Shown here in pieces: positions 1 to 6,643 of a stretch of 7,693 nucleotides of DNA. The DNA is from Acidaminococcales bacterium (GTDB lineage: Bacteria > Bacillota > Negativicutes > Acidaminococcales > JAISLQ01), in contig JAISPA010000224.1 of NCBI GenBank assembly GCA_031275255.1, positions 1-7,693 of the forward strand. Direction: 5' to 3'. Position numbers and translations under genes: made by a program. Under the pieces are notes generated by a model that was not told the DNA's origin, made no database searches, and saw only the letters and a list, made by a program, of their open reading frames with translations. Each line of letters starts with the position of its first letter. The first letter of the stretch is position 1.

Positions 1-556
1 AAATCTCCGCCATAAGCATACCGTAAGCCATATTGCCGCCGGCAGCAGGAGCAGGCGCAGCCGGAAAAGAAGCGGGGCCGGCAACAGGCGCCGTTATTTC
101 CGGCAGGCTTTCCGGCACGCATATTTCGGTTTCTACTCCCCGTGTGCAGACTGTTTCATCTTCCACTCGGCCGCCTTGCTCTTTTGCGTCTTCGCCGTCA
201 TAGTCTTCTTCGTCACCATAATCTTCTTCATAATCTTCTTCATAATCTTCTTCATCTTCGTAATCTTCTTCATATTCTTCGCGCCGGCCCGAACTGCCGT
301 ACCCGCTGGTTTCCTGTTTCCCCGCCTGCTCCGGGCCGAAAACGTCTTCGAGCCATTTTTTGAATTTTTTCTCTTCCTCGGCTATATCCCGTGCGCTCTC
401 CGCTGTGTCTTCCGGCGGCGGGGCAGATCTGTACCGATTGTTTTCTTCGTCTTTGCGATCTTTAGGCAGCTGATAAACCCGCAGTATAACCCACTTTATA
501 ATTCTAAATATTACAACCAGCGCGAAAATTGCAACTATCGCGGGAATCTGTTTCAT
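1..556 (-). CDS. Membrane-anchored acidic-repeat protein, unknown function (C-terminus beyond window)
   Basis: I do not recognise a named family. The reading frame is open for 185 codons from ATG 554-556 to the left edge, so the C-terminus is missing. Residues 4-28 form one hydrophobic N-terminal segment followed by basic residues (R26, K32, R34, K35), which suggests an N-in or N-out anchor with the rest on one side of the membrane. Residues 55-72 are charged and probably helical. Residues 93-123 are an acidic block made of EEDY-type units, encoded by 12-bp tandem repeats. A Pro/Ala-rich, low-complexity stretch follows (about 152-175). Cysteines lie at 137 and 146. The start is two bases after the floA stop and has no clear Shine-Dalgarno sequence, so translation is probably coupled to floA. 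In Bacillus this position holds the small gene yqfB, which this does not resemble. A role in membrane microdomains is inference from position only. Confidence 0.8.
   Translation of the reverse strand, partial: MKQIPAIVAIFALVVIFRIIKWVILRVYQLPKDRKDEENNRYRSAPPPEDTAESARDIAEEEKKFKKWLEDVFGPEQAGKQETSGYGSSGRREEYEEDYEDEEDYEEDYEEDYGDEEDYDGEDAKEQGGRVEDETVCTRGVETEICVPESLPEITAPVAGPASFPAAPAPAAGGNMAYGMLMAEI
199..280 (-). repeat. 12-bp tandem repeat encoding the EEDY acidic block
   Basis: Three perfect consecutive copies of the 12-bp unit ATAATCTTCTTC (plus strand) occupy 218-229, 230-241 and 242-253. Degenerate copies lie on both sides (199-216 and 254-280). On the coding strand the unit reads gaa-gaa-gat-tat, giving Glu-Glu-Asp-Tyr. 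Since 12 is a multiple of three, gain or loss of units would change the protein's length without breaking the frame. Confidence 0.85.
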
Positions 557-558
557 GT

Positions 559-1554
559 TTATTTACCGGACGGCGGGAATTCGCCGTTTGTGGATGGCGT
601 GCCGGCGATATTGCTGCGCATCTGGGTGTCGGCGATTATGTTGTTCATGTTGTAGTAGTCCATCACGCCCAATTTGCCGTCGCGCAACGCGGCAGCCAGC
701 GCCTGCGGCACTTCCGCCTGCGCTTCGACGACCCTGGCCTGCATTTCCTGCGTATGGGCTTTCATTTCCTGCTCTTTCGCCACGGCCATAGCGCGCCTTT
801 CTTCCGCCTTGGCCTGGGCTATCCGTTTGTCGGCTTCGGCCTGCTCGGTCAAAAGATGGGCGCCGATATTGCGTCCGACATCGACGTCGGCGATGTCGAT
901 GGAAAGTATTTCAAAGGCGGTGCTGGCGTCAAGCCCTTTCTCCAGTACGGTCCGGGATATATGGTCAGGATTTTCCAGCACTTCCATGTGTGAGCCTTTG
1001 GATCCGACGCTTGTTACTATGCCTTCGCCCACGCGGGCGATGATGGTCGCCTCGCCCGCGCCGCCGACCAGCCGGTCGATATTGGCCCGTACGGTAACCC
1101 GAGCCTTTACTTTAAGTTCTATGCCGTTTTTAGCGACGGCAGAAATGGCGGGGGTTTCAATGACTTTGGGATTAACGCTCATCTGTACGGCCTCCAGCAC
1201 ATTGCGGCCGGCCAAGTCTATGGCGAACGCCCTTTGCAGCGTCAGGCTTATTTGCGCCCGGTGCGCCGCTATCAAGGCGTCTATGACTTTGTCGACATTG
1301 CCGCCGGCCAGATAGTGCGCTTCCAACTGATCTGTGTTTACGTCCAATCCGGCTTTGTTAGCCTTGATAAGCGGCAGGACGATTTGCGTGGGGCTTACCC
1401 GGCGCAGCCGCATACCGACAAGATTGACTATGCCCACGTGCGCGCCGGCGGAAATGGCCGATATCCACAGCCCCAGCGGAACAAAATGCAAAAACAGGGA
1501 TAACGCGACTATGGCTAATATAATGATTACACCGCTGCCTAAGATTAATTGCAT
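559..1554 (-). CDS. floA: Flotillin-like protein FloA
   Basis: A bacterial flotillin scaffold that organises membrane microdomains. The length of 331 residues equals that of Bacillus subtilis FloA (YqfA). A hydrophobic stretch at residues 3-30 is the membrane anchor or re-entrant hairpin. The SPFH/PHB domain follows (about 35-225), including the typical MRLRRVSP segment at 48-55. An Ala/Glu-rich coiled coil occupies about 236-285, and the conserved MDYYNM segment is at 298-303. The last dozen residues ([13 protein letters not shown]) look like a lineage-specific tail. The ATG at 1552-1554 has a GAGGAG ribosome binding site at 1563-1568, spaced 8 bases. nfeD lies upstream across a 293-bp gap; the acidic repeat gene follows after two bases. 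FloA and NfeD are established genomic and functional partners. Independent expression from nfeD is possible given the hairpin in the gap. Confidence 0.96.
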   Translation of the reverse strand: MQLILGSGVIIILAIVALSLFLHFVPLGLWISAISAGAHVGIVNLVGMRLRRVSPTQIVLPLIKANKAGLDVNTDQLEAHYLAGGNVDKVIDALIAAHRAQISLTLQRAFAIDLAGRNVLEAVQMSVNPKVIETPAISAVAKNGIELKVKARVTVRANIDRLVGGAGEATIIARVGEGIVTSVGSKGSHMEVLENPDHISRTVLEKGLDASTAFEILSIDIADVDVGRNIGAHLLTEQAEADKRIAQAKAEERRAMAVAKEQEMKAHTQEMQARVVEAQAEVPQALAAALRDGKLGVMDYYNMNNIIADTQMRSNIAGTPSTNGEFPPSGK

Positions 1555-1739
1555 AAATAAGTCTCCTCACAAATTTAAGATTGACAGGCGAGATAACAAT
1601 GCGCCTGTTTTGCGCCGGACGGGGCGGCAAATCGGCCCGCAAACCTTATCCGTGTTTTAACCGGGGGACAGTGCGGACGCGAAAACGGCCATATTCCAAG
1701 CTGCAAGGCCGAACTCAGGCAATTCGCGGTTAACTGCGC

Positions 1740-1779
1740 AAAAAAACCTTTTTGCCAGGCGCCGCTTGCGGGAAAAAGG
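1740..1779 (-). terminator. Possible terminator between nfeD and floA
   Basis: On the minus strand, CCTTTTT (1773-1779) can pair with AAAAAGG (1747-1753), followed directly by seven T residues (1740-1746). The 19-base loop is GC-rich and can fold further around GGCGCC. The outer stem is only 7 bp and A/T-rich, so termination may be partial. The rest of the 293-bp gap (1555-1847) holds no convincing gene or consensus promoter. Confidence 0.4.
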
Positions 1780-1847
1780 CCTGCCACCCGACGCGTTCTA
1801 CGCCAATGAGCGCTGCTTTGTCCGCCGCGCCCATTGCGGGAAGCTGT

Positions 1848-3131
1848 TCAGGCTTTTTTGACGAATAGTTTGCTGCCTTCCGTTTTTGTTACTACAATCC
1901 TCTCCCCGGCGCCGATAAATTCGCCTTGCGTCAGCACGTCAAATTTTTCACCGCCGATTGCCGCCGCGCCGCCGGGATGCAATTGTGTAACGCTGACGCC
2001 TTCCCGTCCCAGGTAATTTTCATAATTCGGCCCGGCGCTGAATCCGTTTTCCCGGCTGGAAGTGTTTTTCAGTATGACTCTGTTCCAGAGGGTACTGGAA
2101 GGCAGACGGCGGAGCAGGAGCAAAAACAAGATTATCGCTGCGGTTATGCTGACGGCCAGCCAGACAAGGGCATTTTGATTGCCGCCGAGTATGAGAAAAA
2201 AACTGGCCGCAACCGCTATGATGCCGCTGATTCCGAATACGCCGAACCCGGGGATGAATGCTTCAATGATCAAAAGTACAATTCCCAGAAGAAAGAGCAA
2301 AGGCTCAAGCCAGCCGGAGATGCCGACAACAAAACCGCCGCCGAATAAAAGAAGCGCCCCGAAAGCGGCGACAGCCGCGCCTACGCCCAGGCCGGCGGTC
2401 TTGACTTCGGCGATGATCGCAAAAATTATAATGGAAAGGAGGGCCGATTTTGCCGCAGGCGTTTCAATTATACTGACAAATGTTTCCCGCCAGCTTTTGC
2501 TGACAACTTCTATCGCGCAATCTTCGAGTTTTAATAGCTGCAAAAGCTGCGCGCGGTCTTGCGCGACAAAATCGGCCAAACCTTCTTTTACCGCCTGATA
2601 GTCGGTAAGGGCCAGTATCTGACCTTTTTGCGCGTATTCTTTATAGCCGAGCGTTTTGTCCACCATAGCTTGCGCGATTTGCGGGTCGCGGCCGGTTTGT
2701 TTGGCGGTGGCGGCAAATTCGGCTTTAACGGCGGCGATGGTTTTTTCCGTCGCCGGTATGGGTTCGGCCGCCCCGATGCTGCCGCCCGGCGCCATGACTA
2801 TTCGCCCGTGCGCGAGCGCGATCAAAGCCCCCGCCGACCAGGCGCGGTTTTTTACATAACAGACCGTCGGAATAGCGCTTTCTATGATCTTGTCACGGAT
2901 ATTGGTCGCAGACTCTACCAGTCCGCCGAAAGTATCCATTTGCAGTATGAAAGCAGCGGCGTTCTTTTCTTTCGCCAACTCGAGCCCTCTCAGAACAAGC
3001 GCCGCCTGGCCCCTGTCAATTTCGCCTGAAAGCTCGACTATCACCACGTTCTTGTCGGCCGCCGCCCGCGCCGCCAGGCCATTGAGAACAAAAAACAGCG
3101 CGGCCAGAATAATGCACAGCGTTTTTGCCAA
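1848..3131 (-). CDS. nfeD: NfeD family membrane serine protease (YqeZ-like, long form)
   Basis: A full-length NfeD protein of 427 residues, with all three expected parts. A signal peptide covers 1-25, with probable cleavage after ARA. A ClpP-like protease domain follows (about 28-215); the likely nucleophile is Ser99 in NRAWSAGAL, with a conserved GGSIGAAEP segment at 116-124. A catalytic lysine probably lies at K130-K144, but I cannot assign it. Several membrane segments span about 228-343, with the family motif EAFIPGFGVFG at 290-300. The C-terminal OB-fold NfeD domain is at about 372-425 (GREGVSVTQLHPGG, then GEFIGAGERIVV). The start is TTG (3129-3131): AAGAGG at 3139-3144 sits 7 bases upstream, no ATG or GTG is in frame before the upstream stop, and the next Met is 65. 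NfeD proteins act with flotillins at the membrane, which fits floA downstream. Co-transcription with rpsU-yqeY is likely. Confidence 0.94.
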   Translation of the reverse strand: MAKTLCIILAALFFVLNGLAARAAADKNVVIVELSGEIDRGQAALVLRGLELAKEKNAAAFILQMDTFGGLVESATNIRDKIIESAIPTVCYVKNRAWSAGALIALAHGRIVMAPGGSIGAAEPIPATEKTIAAVKAEFAATAKQTGRDPQIAQAMVDKTLGYKEYAQKGQILALTDYQAVKEGLADFVAQDRAQLLQLLKLEDCAIEVVSKSWRETFVSIIETPAAKSALLSIIIFAIIAEVKTAGLGVGAAVAAFGALLLFGGGFVVGISGWLEPLLFLLGIVLLIIEAFIPGFGVFGISGIIAVAASFFLILGGNQNALVWLAVSITAAIILFLLLLRRLPSSTLWNRVILKNTSSRENGFSAGPNYENYLGREGVSVTQLHPGGAAAIGGEKFDVLTQGEFIGAGERIVVTKTEGSKLFVKKA

Positions 3132-3138
3132 ACTCCCG

Positions 3139-3144
3139 CCTCTT
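3139..3144 (-). promoter_or_regulatory. Ribosome binding site fixing the nfeD TTG start
   Basis: The minus strand reads AAGAGG here, 7 bases before the TTG at 3129-3131. No in-frame ATG or GTG is available between this site and the upstream in-frame stop, so this site decides for the rare TTG start. Confidence 0.7.
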
Positions 3145-3185
3145 TTCTCGGGGCGTGTCCATACTGCCGTTCAACGCCCACCTTC

Positions 3186-3202
3186 TGGCGGATTTTCCGC
3201 CA
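3186..3202 (-). other. Perfect hairpin between yqeY and nfeD
   Basis: TGGCGGA (3186-3192) and TCCGCCA (3196-3202) form a 7-bp perfect stem with a 3-base loop, starting 8 bases after the yqeY stop. No T-run follows on the minus strand. It is therefore more likely an mRNA processing, stabilising or attenuating structure than a standard terminator. Confidence 0.5.
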
Positions 3203-3209
3203 TGCTTTG

Positions 3210-3677
3210 TTACCTGTCCAACCCTTTGCCGACGAGCGTTTCCTTCACAAGGTCGCTGACCTGTTTGCCGTCCGCCCGGCCTTTTATCCTGGGGGTCAGA
3301 AAGGACATGACTTTGCCCAGGTCTTTTAATGAAGCCGCGCCGGTTTCTTGCAGCGCCTGCGCCACCAGCGAGCGTACCTCGTCCCCGGTAAGCTGCTTAG
3401 GCATATACGCCAGCAGAATATCTATTTCCTGCTGCGCCTGCTGCGCCAAATCCGGGCGGTTGCCTTTGGTAAATTCCACAAAAGAATCCCGGCGCATTTT
3501 GATTTCTTTGGCCAAGACGGACAGAATCTCTTCTTCGCCGAGTTCGCGCCGCACTTCTATTTCCGCGTTTTTGACGGCCGCCCTGACCATGCGGATAACC
3601 GAGAGGCGTAATTTACCGCTCTCCCGTTCACGCATGGCGTTTTTCATATCTTCGCTCAATCGCTCCTTAAGCGACAT
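3210..3677 (-). CDS. yqeY: GatB/YqeY domain-containing protein
   Basis: A 155-residue, mostly helical YqeY protein at the usual family length. The N-terminal helical region carries the family pattern with LRLSVIRMVRAAVKNAEI at 23-40. A second region has LLAYMPKQLTGDEV (about 88-101), and the conserved tail has LGKVMSFLTPRIKGRADGKQ. The domain is related to the C-terminal tRNA-binding part of GatB, the amidotransferase subunit that helps make Gln-tRNA and Asn-tRNA. The free-standing protein's precise function is not established, and a tRNA or translation role is inference. The ATG at 3675-3677 lies 14 bases after the rpsU stop, with a modest GGGG ribosome binding site. The rpsU-yqeY pair is conserved in Bacillota, and both probably share the promoter at 3929-3958. 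Confidence 0.93.
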   Translation of the reverse strand: MSLKERLSEDMKNAMRERESGKLRLSVIRMVRAAVKNAEIEVRRELGEEEILSVLAKEIKMRRDSFVEFTKGNRPDLAQQAQQEIDILLAYMPKQLTGDEVRSLVAQALQETGAASLKDLGKVMSFLTPRIKGRADGKQVSDLVKETLVGKGLDR

Positions 3678-3691
3678 ATATTTTACCCCGT

Positions 3692-3868
3692 TTATTTGAT
3701 CTTGCGTTTTCTCGCCGCTTCAGACTTCTTTTTGCGTTTCACGCTGGGCTTTTCATAATGCTCACGCTTACGCACCTCGGAGAGAACGCCCGCTTTCTGG
3801 GTAGCCCGTTTGAAACGGCGCAACGCGCTGTCCAAAGTTTCATTTTTACCGACTTTTACTTCAGCCAT
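3692..3868 (-). CDS. rpsU: 30S ribosomal protein S21
   Basis: A 58-residue, very basic protein. It begins [20 protein letters not shown], contains the S21 core [21 protein letters not shown] and ends in a Lys/Arg-rich tail ([15 protein letters not shown]). Length and sequence match bacterial S21, a small-subunit protein near the anti-Shine-Dalgarno end of 16S rRNA that takes part in translation initiation. The ATG at 3866-3868 has a perfect AGGAGG ribosome binding site at 3877-3882, spaced 8 bases, and a consensus promoter lies upstream. It is the first gene of the rpsU-yqeY-nfeD unit. Nothing about it is unusual. Confidence 0.97.
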   Translation of the reverse strand: MAEVKVGKNETLDSALRRFKRATQKAGVLSEVRKREHYEKPSVKRKKKSEAARKRKIK

Positions 3869-3928
3869 TTGTCATCCCTCCTCTCCTGGTTAGCGTTAAG
3901 GGGAGTAAATCGTTGACTATACTTTATT

Positions 3929-3958
3929 ATTATACCGTAAAACGCAACGCTGTGTCAA
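3929..3958 (-). promoter_or_regulatory. Sigma-A-type promoter for rpsU operon
   Basis: On the minus strand a perfect -35 TTGACA (3953-3958) and a perfect -10 TATAAT (3929-3934) are separated by 18 bases. Transcription should start near 3922, leaving a leader of about 53 bases before the rpsU ATG. This fits strong constitutive or growth-linked expression of a ribosomal protein gene. Confidence 0.9.
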
Positions 3959-4003
3959 TGAAAGCAGGACGGGCAAACACGGCCGCCGCACGAACCTTGA
4001 TTT

Positions 4004-4052
4004 AAAAAAATCGGCGCGCCCTTTCCCTTGAAGGGAGGCGCGCCGATTTTTT
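4004..4052 (-). terminator. Rho-independent terminator of the rubrerythrin gene (bidirectional shape)
   Basis: TCGGCGCGCC (4011-4020) pairs perfectly with GGCGCGCCGA (4037-4046), extended by A7 at 4004-4010 opposite T6 at 4047-4052. The 16-base loop contains a second small stem (TCCC/GGGA around TTGAA). On the minus strand it ends in a T-run 32 bases after the rubrerythrin stop. It separates that gene from the rpsU promoter and would also work for plus-strand transcripts. Confidence 0.93.
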
Positions 4053-4083
4053 CATTTAAGCATAGTTGCCAAAAGACAAGCTT

Positions 4084-4686
4084 TTAATAAGCCGCGACAA
4101 ACAACTCAAAATAGCCCTGCGGATGGGCGCAGGCCGGGCAGGAAACCGGCGCGGATTTACCGCGGTGGATGTAGCCGCAGTTGTTGCATTTCCATTCTAC
4201 TGTTTCATCTCTTTTGAATACAACGCCTTTTTCTATATTTTCGGCAAGTTTACGATAACGCTTTTCGTGGCGTTCTTCCACCTCGGCTACTTCCGTGAAG
4301 GTAACGGCGATGTCGGGGAAGCCCTCTTCTTTGGCGGCTTTGGCGAAGCCAACGTACAATTTCGTCCATTCCTCATGCTCCCCGTCGGCCGCCGCTTTCA
4401 GGTTGGCCAAAGTATCCGCGGCGGAATAAGCCAAGGGATAAGCGGCGCTTATATCGACCATACGCGGGTTTTCGTCCTTGGTGTATTCCAGCGCCCATTT
4501 CATGAATTTCTTGGCGTGTTCTTTTTCGTTGCCGGACGTCTCCTCAAAAATGTTGGCGATTTGCACATACCCGGCTTTGCGCGCCACGGAAGAATAGTAC
4601 GCGTACCTCGTGCTGGCCTGACATTCGCCGGCAAACGCTTTCATGAGGTTTTCCAATGTTTTCGTCCCTACCAAACTTTTGCTCAT
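4084..4686 (-). CDS. rbr: Rubrerythrin
   Basis: A 200-residue, non-haem diiron protein that reduces hydrogen peroxide in anaerobes, receiving electrons through its own rubredoxin-like domain; cytoplasmic. The four-helix ferritin-like domain (about 8-152) has the expected ligands: E21; E54 with H57 (ExxH); E103 and E106 (ExxE); E137 with H140 (ExxH). The C-terminal rubredoxin-like domain has C167-x2-C170 and C183-x2-C186 to hold one iron. No ligand is missing. The ATG at 4684-4686 has a G-rich ribosome binding site, AGGGGGG (4693-4699), 6 bases upstream. Flanked by its own terminator and a 148-bp spacer from cstA, it is probably a single-gene unit, although read-through from cstA is possible. 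No PerR-like box was recognised upstream. Confidence 0.97.
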   Translation of the reverse strand: MSKSLVGTKTLENLMKAFAGECQASTRYAYYSSVARKAGYVQIANIFEETSGNEKEHAKKFMKWALEYTKDENPRMVDISAAYPLAYSAADTLANLKAAADGEHEEWTKLYVGFAKAAKEEGFPDIAVTFTEVAEVEERHEKRYRKLAENIEKGVVFKRDETVEWKCNNCGYIHRGKSAPVSCPACAHPQGYFELFVAAY

Positions 4687-4722
4687 AAAAATCCCCCCTG
4701 CTGATTTGATTTAACACGGAAC

Positions 4723-4728
4723 AGTATA
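4723..4728 (-). promoter_or_regulatory. Possible -10 element for rubrerythrin
   Basis: The minus strand reads TATACT, 36 bases before the ATG. No good -35 lies at 16-18 bases upstream; TTGTCT (4742-4747) is only 13 bases away. The adjacent small hairpin GTCTC/GAGAC (4732-4745) could be an operator. This is a weak call. Confidence 0.3.
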
Positions 4729-4774
4729 ACCGTCTCCGGCGAGACAAGCCCGCCCAACCGAGGATCGGGATTCA

Positions 4775-4794
4775 GCGGGAGCCGAATCTCCCGC
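4775..4794 (-). terminator. GC-rich hairpin after cstA, possible terminator without a T-run
   Basis: GCGGGAG (4775-4781) and CTCCCGC (4788-4794) form a perfect 7-bp stem with a 6-base loop, 40 bases after the cstA stop on the minus strand. No T-run follows, so it would be weak or factor-dependent as a terminator. A second palindrome, ACGGCGCCGT (4818-4827), lies between it and the cstA stop. Confidence 0.4.
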
Positions 4795-4834
4795 CGGATG
4801 AAGTCCCGTCCAAGTACACGGCGCCGTCCGGGCG

Positions 4835-6526
4835 TTATGTGGCATCTTTGGCCGGCCGCCCGAACAGCGACCTTACCCCCTGCGCCGCTATGCACACGCC
4901 CAGCAAAAGCACCAGCACGGCCATTACCAATTGCAGGCCGTCGTTAAACGTGTTTTTGCTGAGGCCGCCGGCCAGCCCGGACGACAACTGGTATATTTTA
5001 ATGCAGAGCGCGGAGAAAGTAACCGCGATCATGAAAAAAATGGGTATGATCATCATATAATGCGCACGTTTGGTACGTTTGAGAAACACGGCGCAGGCGA
5101 TAAGCGACAAGGCCGACAATAGCTGGTTGGACGAGCCAAACAGCGGCCAGATGGCCGAATAACCCGCTTTGGCCAATAGATAAGCGACCAGGAGAGTTAA
5201 AACAGTCGCGACATATTTATCCATAAAAAATTTCCGCACCGCCCCTAGTTCTTCACCTTCGGATGCCTGAAAAAATTCCTGAAAGGACAGGCGCCCCACG
5301 CGGGCGACCGAGTCCAGCGAGGTCATGGCAAAAGCGGAAACCGAAAGGTTGATCAATACAAAAACGATGTCGGACGGCAAGCCCAGCGTTGCGAGGAAGT
5401 TGGCGACGCCGCCGGCGAAGACCTGCGGCGGGGTAATAAAACCTTGTTTGGCGGCGGCGCCGGCGGTGAAAGAAGCCACGGCGATCAGGGCGATAACGGC
5501 GAGCAGGCTTTCCATCAGCATAGCGCCGAAGGAGATCGGCAGCATATCATTTTCATTTTTGATTTGTTTGGACGCCGTCCCGGAGGATACCAGCGAGTGA
5601 AAGCCGGAAACCGCCCCGCAGGCGATAGTAACGAACATCATGGGAAACAGCGACTGCCCGCCTATCTCAAAACCGGTGAAAGCCGGCAGGTTTATGGAAG
5701 GGTTTGAGGCGAAAACGCCTATTACGGCGGCAATAATCATAGCCACCAGCAAATAGCTGTTCAAATAGTCCCGAGGCTGCAACAAGGCCCAGATCGGCAT
5801 GACCGATGCGACAAAAATATAAACAAACACGATAATATGCCAGGCGCCTTGCGGTATGAAGACCGGAAAATTCAGCCCGAGGGCGATCGCCGCGACCAGA
5901 AATATCAGCGCTACGGCGGTGTTCAGCCATTTCCCCAACCAGCCGGAACGCAAAATCAACCCCAAAACAATCGCTTCCGCGATGAACAGCATGGATGTCG
6001 TCGCTACCGCGCCGTTAGCGGGAATTTGCGAACGCACGCCTGCCGGCGAGACAAGAAAGCCGTTGAAGGTTCCTGCTACCACATCCGCGAAAGCGGCCGC
6101 CACCAATATGCAAAAAAGCCAGCAGAAGATAAGGAAAAGCTTCTTCCCCAGGCGGCCGATATATGCTTCAATGACATAGCCGATGGTACGGCCTTTGTTG
6201 CGCACGGACGCGTACATAGCGGAAAAATCCTGGACGGCGCCGAAAAACACGCCTCCGACCAGAATCCAGATCAATACAGGCAGCCAACCAAAAACAGCGG
6301 CCTGTATAGGGCCGTTGATCGGGCCCGCGCCGGCTATGGAAGCGAACTGATGCCCGAATACTACGCTCCTGTCGGCCGGAACATAGTCTACGCCGTCCTG
6401 ATACTCATACGCCGGTGTTTTCGCGGCCGGGTCAAGTCCCCACTTGCCGGCGAGCCAGCGTCCGTAAAACAGATACGCAAGCCCCAAAACGGCGATCGAA
6501 ATAACCATCATTAAAATGCCGTTCAT
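4835..6526 (-). CDS. cstA: CstA-family carbon starvation transporter (pyruvate/peptide carrier)
   Basis: An integral membrane protein of 563 residues with about 15 or more hydrophobic segments. Family motifs appear in order: GHQFASIAGAGPINGP (58-73), QPRDYLNSY (250-258), SGFHSLVSSGTASKQ (307-321), FAMTSLDS (399-406) and LFGSSNQLL (462-470). CstA and BtsT import pyruvate, and CstA has also been tied to peptide uptake during carbon starvation; the substrate here cannot be told from sequence. At 563 residues it is the shorter form common in Bacillota, against roughly 700 in E. coli. The ATG at 6524-6526 has AGGAGGT (6536-6542) 9 bases upstream. No BtsS/BtsR-type two-component genes adjoin it. 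The upstream gene on the same strand is an HxlR regulator 117 bp away, so read-through or regulation by it is possible but unproven. Confidence 0.93.
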   Translation of the reverse strand: MNGILMMVISIAVLGLAYLFYGRWLAGKWGLDPAAKTPAYEYQDGVDYVPADRSVVFGHQFASIAGAGPINGPIQAAVFGWLPVLIWILVGGVFFGAVQDFSAMYASVRNKGRTIGYVIEAYIGRLGKKLFLIFCWLFCILVAAAFADVVAGTFNGFLVSPAGVRSQIPANGAVATTSMLFIAEAIVLGLILRSGWLGKWLNTAVALIFLVAAIALGLNFPVFIPQGAWHIIVFVYIFVASVMPIWALLQPRDYLNSYLLVAMIIAAVIGVFASNPSINLPAFTGFEIGGQSLFPMMFVTIACGAVSGFHSLVSSGTASKQIKNENDMLPISFGAMLMESLLAVIALIAVASFTAGAAAKQGFITPPQVFAGGVANFLATLGLPSDIVFVLINLSVSAFAMTSLDSVARVGRLSFQEFFQASEGEELGAVRKFFMDKYVATVLTLLVAYLLAKAGYSAIWPLFGSSNQLLSALSLIACAVFLKRTKRAHYMMIIPIFFMIAVTFSALCIKIYQLSSGLAGGLSKNTFNDGLQLVMAVLVLLLGVCIAAQGVRSLFGRPAKDAT

Positions 6527-6558
6527 GATTATCGTACCTCCTGAAAATATATTGCATC

Positions 6559-6576
6559 ATCGGTTGCGCGACCAAT
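6559..6576. promoter_or_regulatory. Imperfect inverted repeat upstream of cstA, possible operator
   Basis: ATCGGT and ACCAAT half-sites flank a 6-base centre (one mismatch in six pairs), 33-50 bases before the cstA ATG. It sits where a regulator could control cstA. The symmetry is modest and could be chance. Confidence 0.25.
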
Positions 6577-6643
6577 ACAAAGATTCCGGCCGCCGCTTTC
6601 GCCGGCGCGGACAAAAAACCCATAAGCGGGAGAAGGATTGCGG

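Noticed and set aside
199..280. Tandem repeats as a CRISPR-like array
   Set aside because: The units are 12 bp, have no spacers, and encode an in-frame acidic protein segment.
674..1315. Long plus-strand open frame opposite floA
   Set aside because: A shadow of floA: Ser/Ala-rich composition and no ribosome binding site. The same applies to plus-strand frames opposite nfeD/yqeY (2884-3699), rubrerythrin (4066-4704) and cstA (5837-6514).
1575..1787. A 70-codon minus-strand frame in the nfeD-floA gap, starting with GTG
   Set aside because: No ribosome binding site, no family resemblance, and it runs through the terminator-like hairpin and T7. Fragments in other frames look equally protein-like, so I see only GC-biased open frame.
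1700..1858. Plus-strand Cys-rich translations in the same gap, suggesting a broken zinc-ribbon gene
   Set aside because: They need a frameshift to join and match no family I can name. The evidence is too thin to call a pseudogene.
4011..4046. Two GGCGCGCC sites as a sign of cloning or a mobile element end
   Set aside because: They are the two arms of one perfect terminator stem with A and T flanks, placed exactly after the rubrerythrin stop.
6546..6575. TTGGTC and TATATT, 18 bases apart on the minus strand, as a cstA promoter
   Set aside because: Transcription would begin inside the AGGAGGT ribosome binding site (6536-6542), which makes the arrangement implausible.
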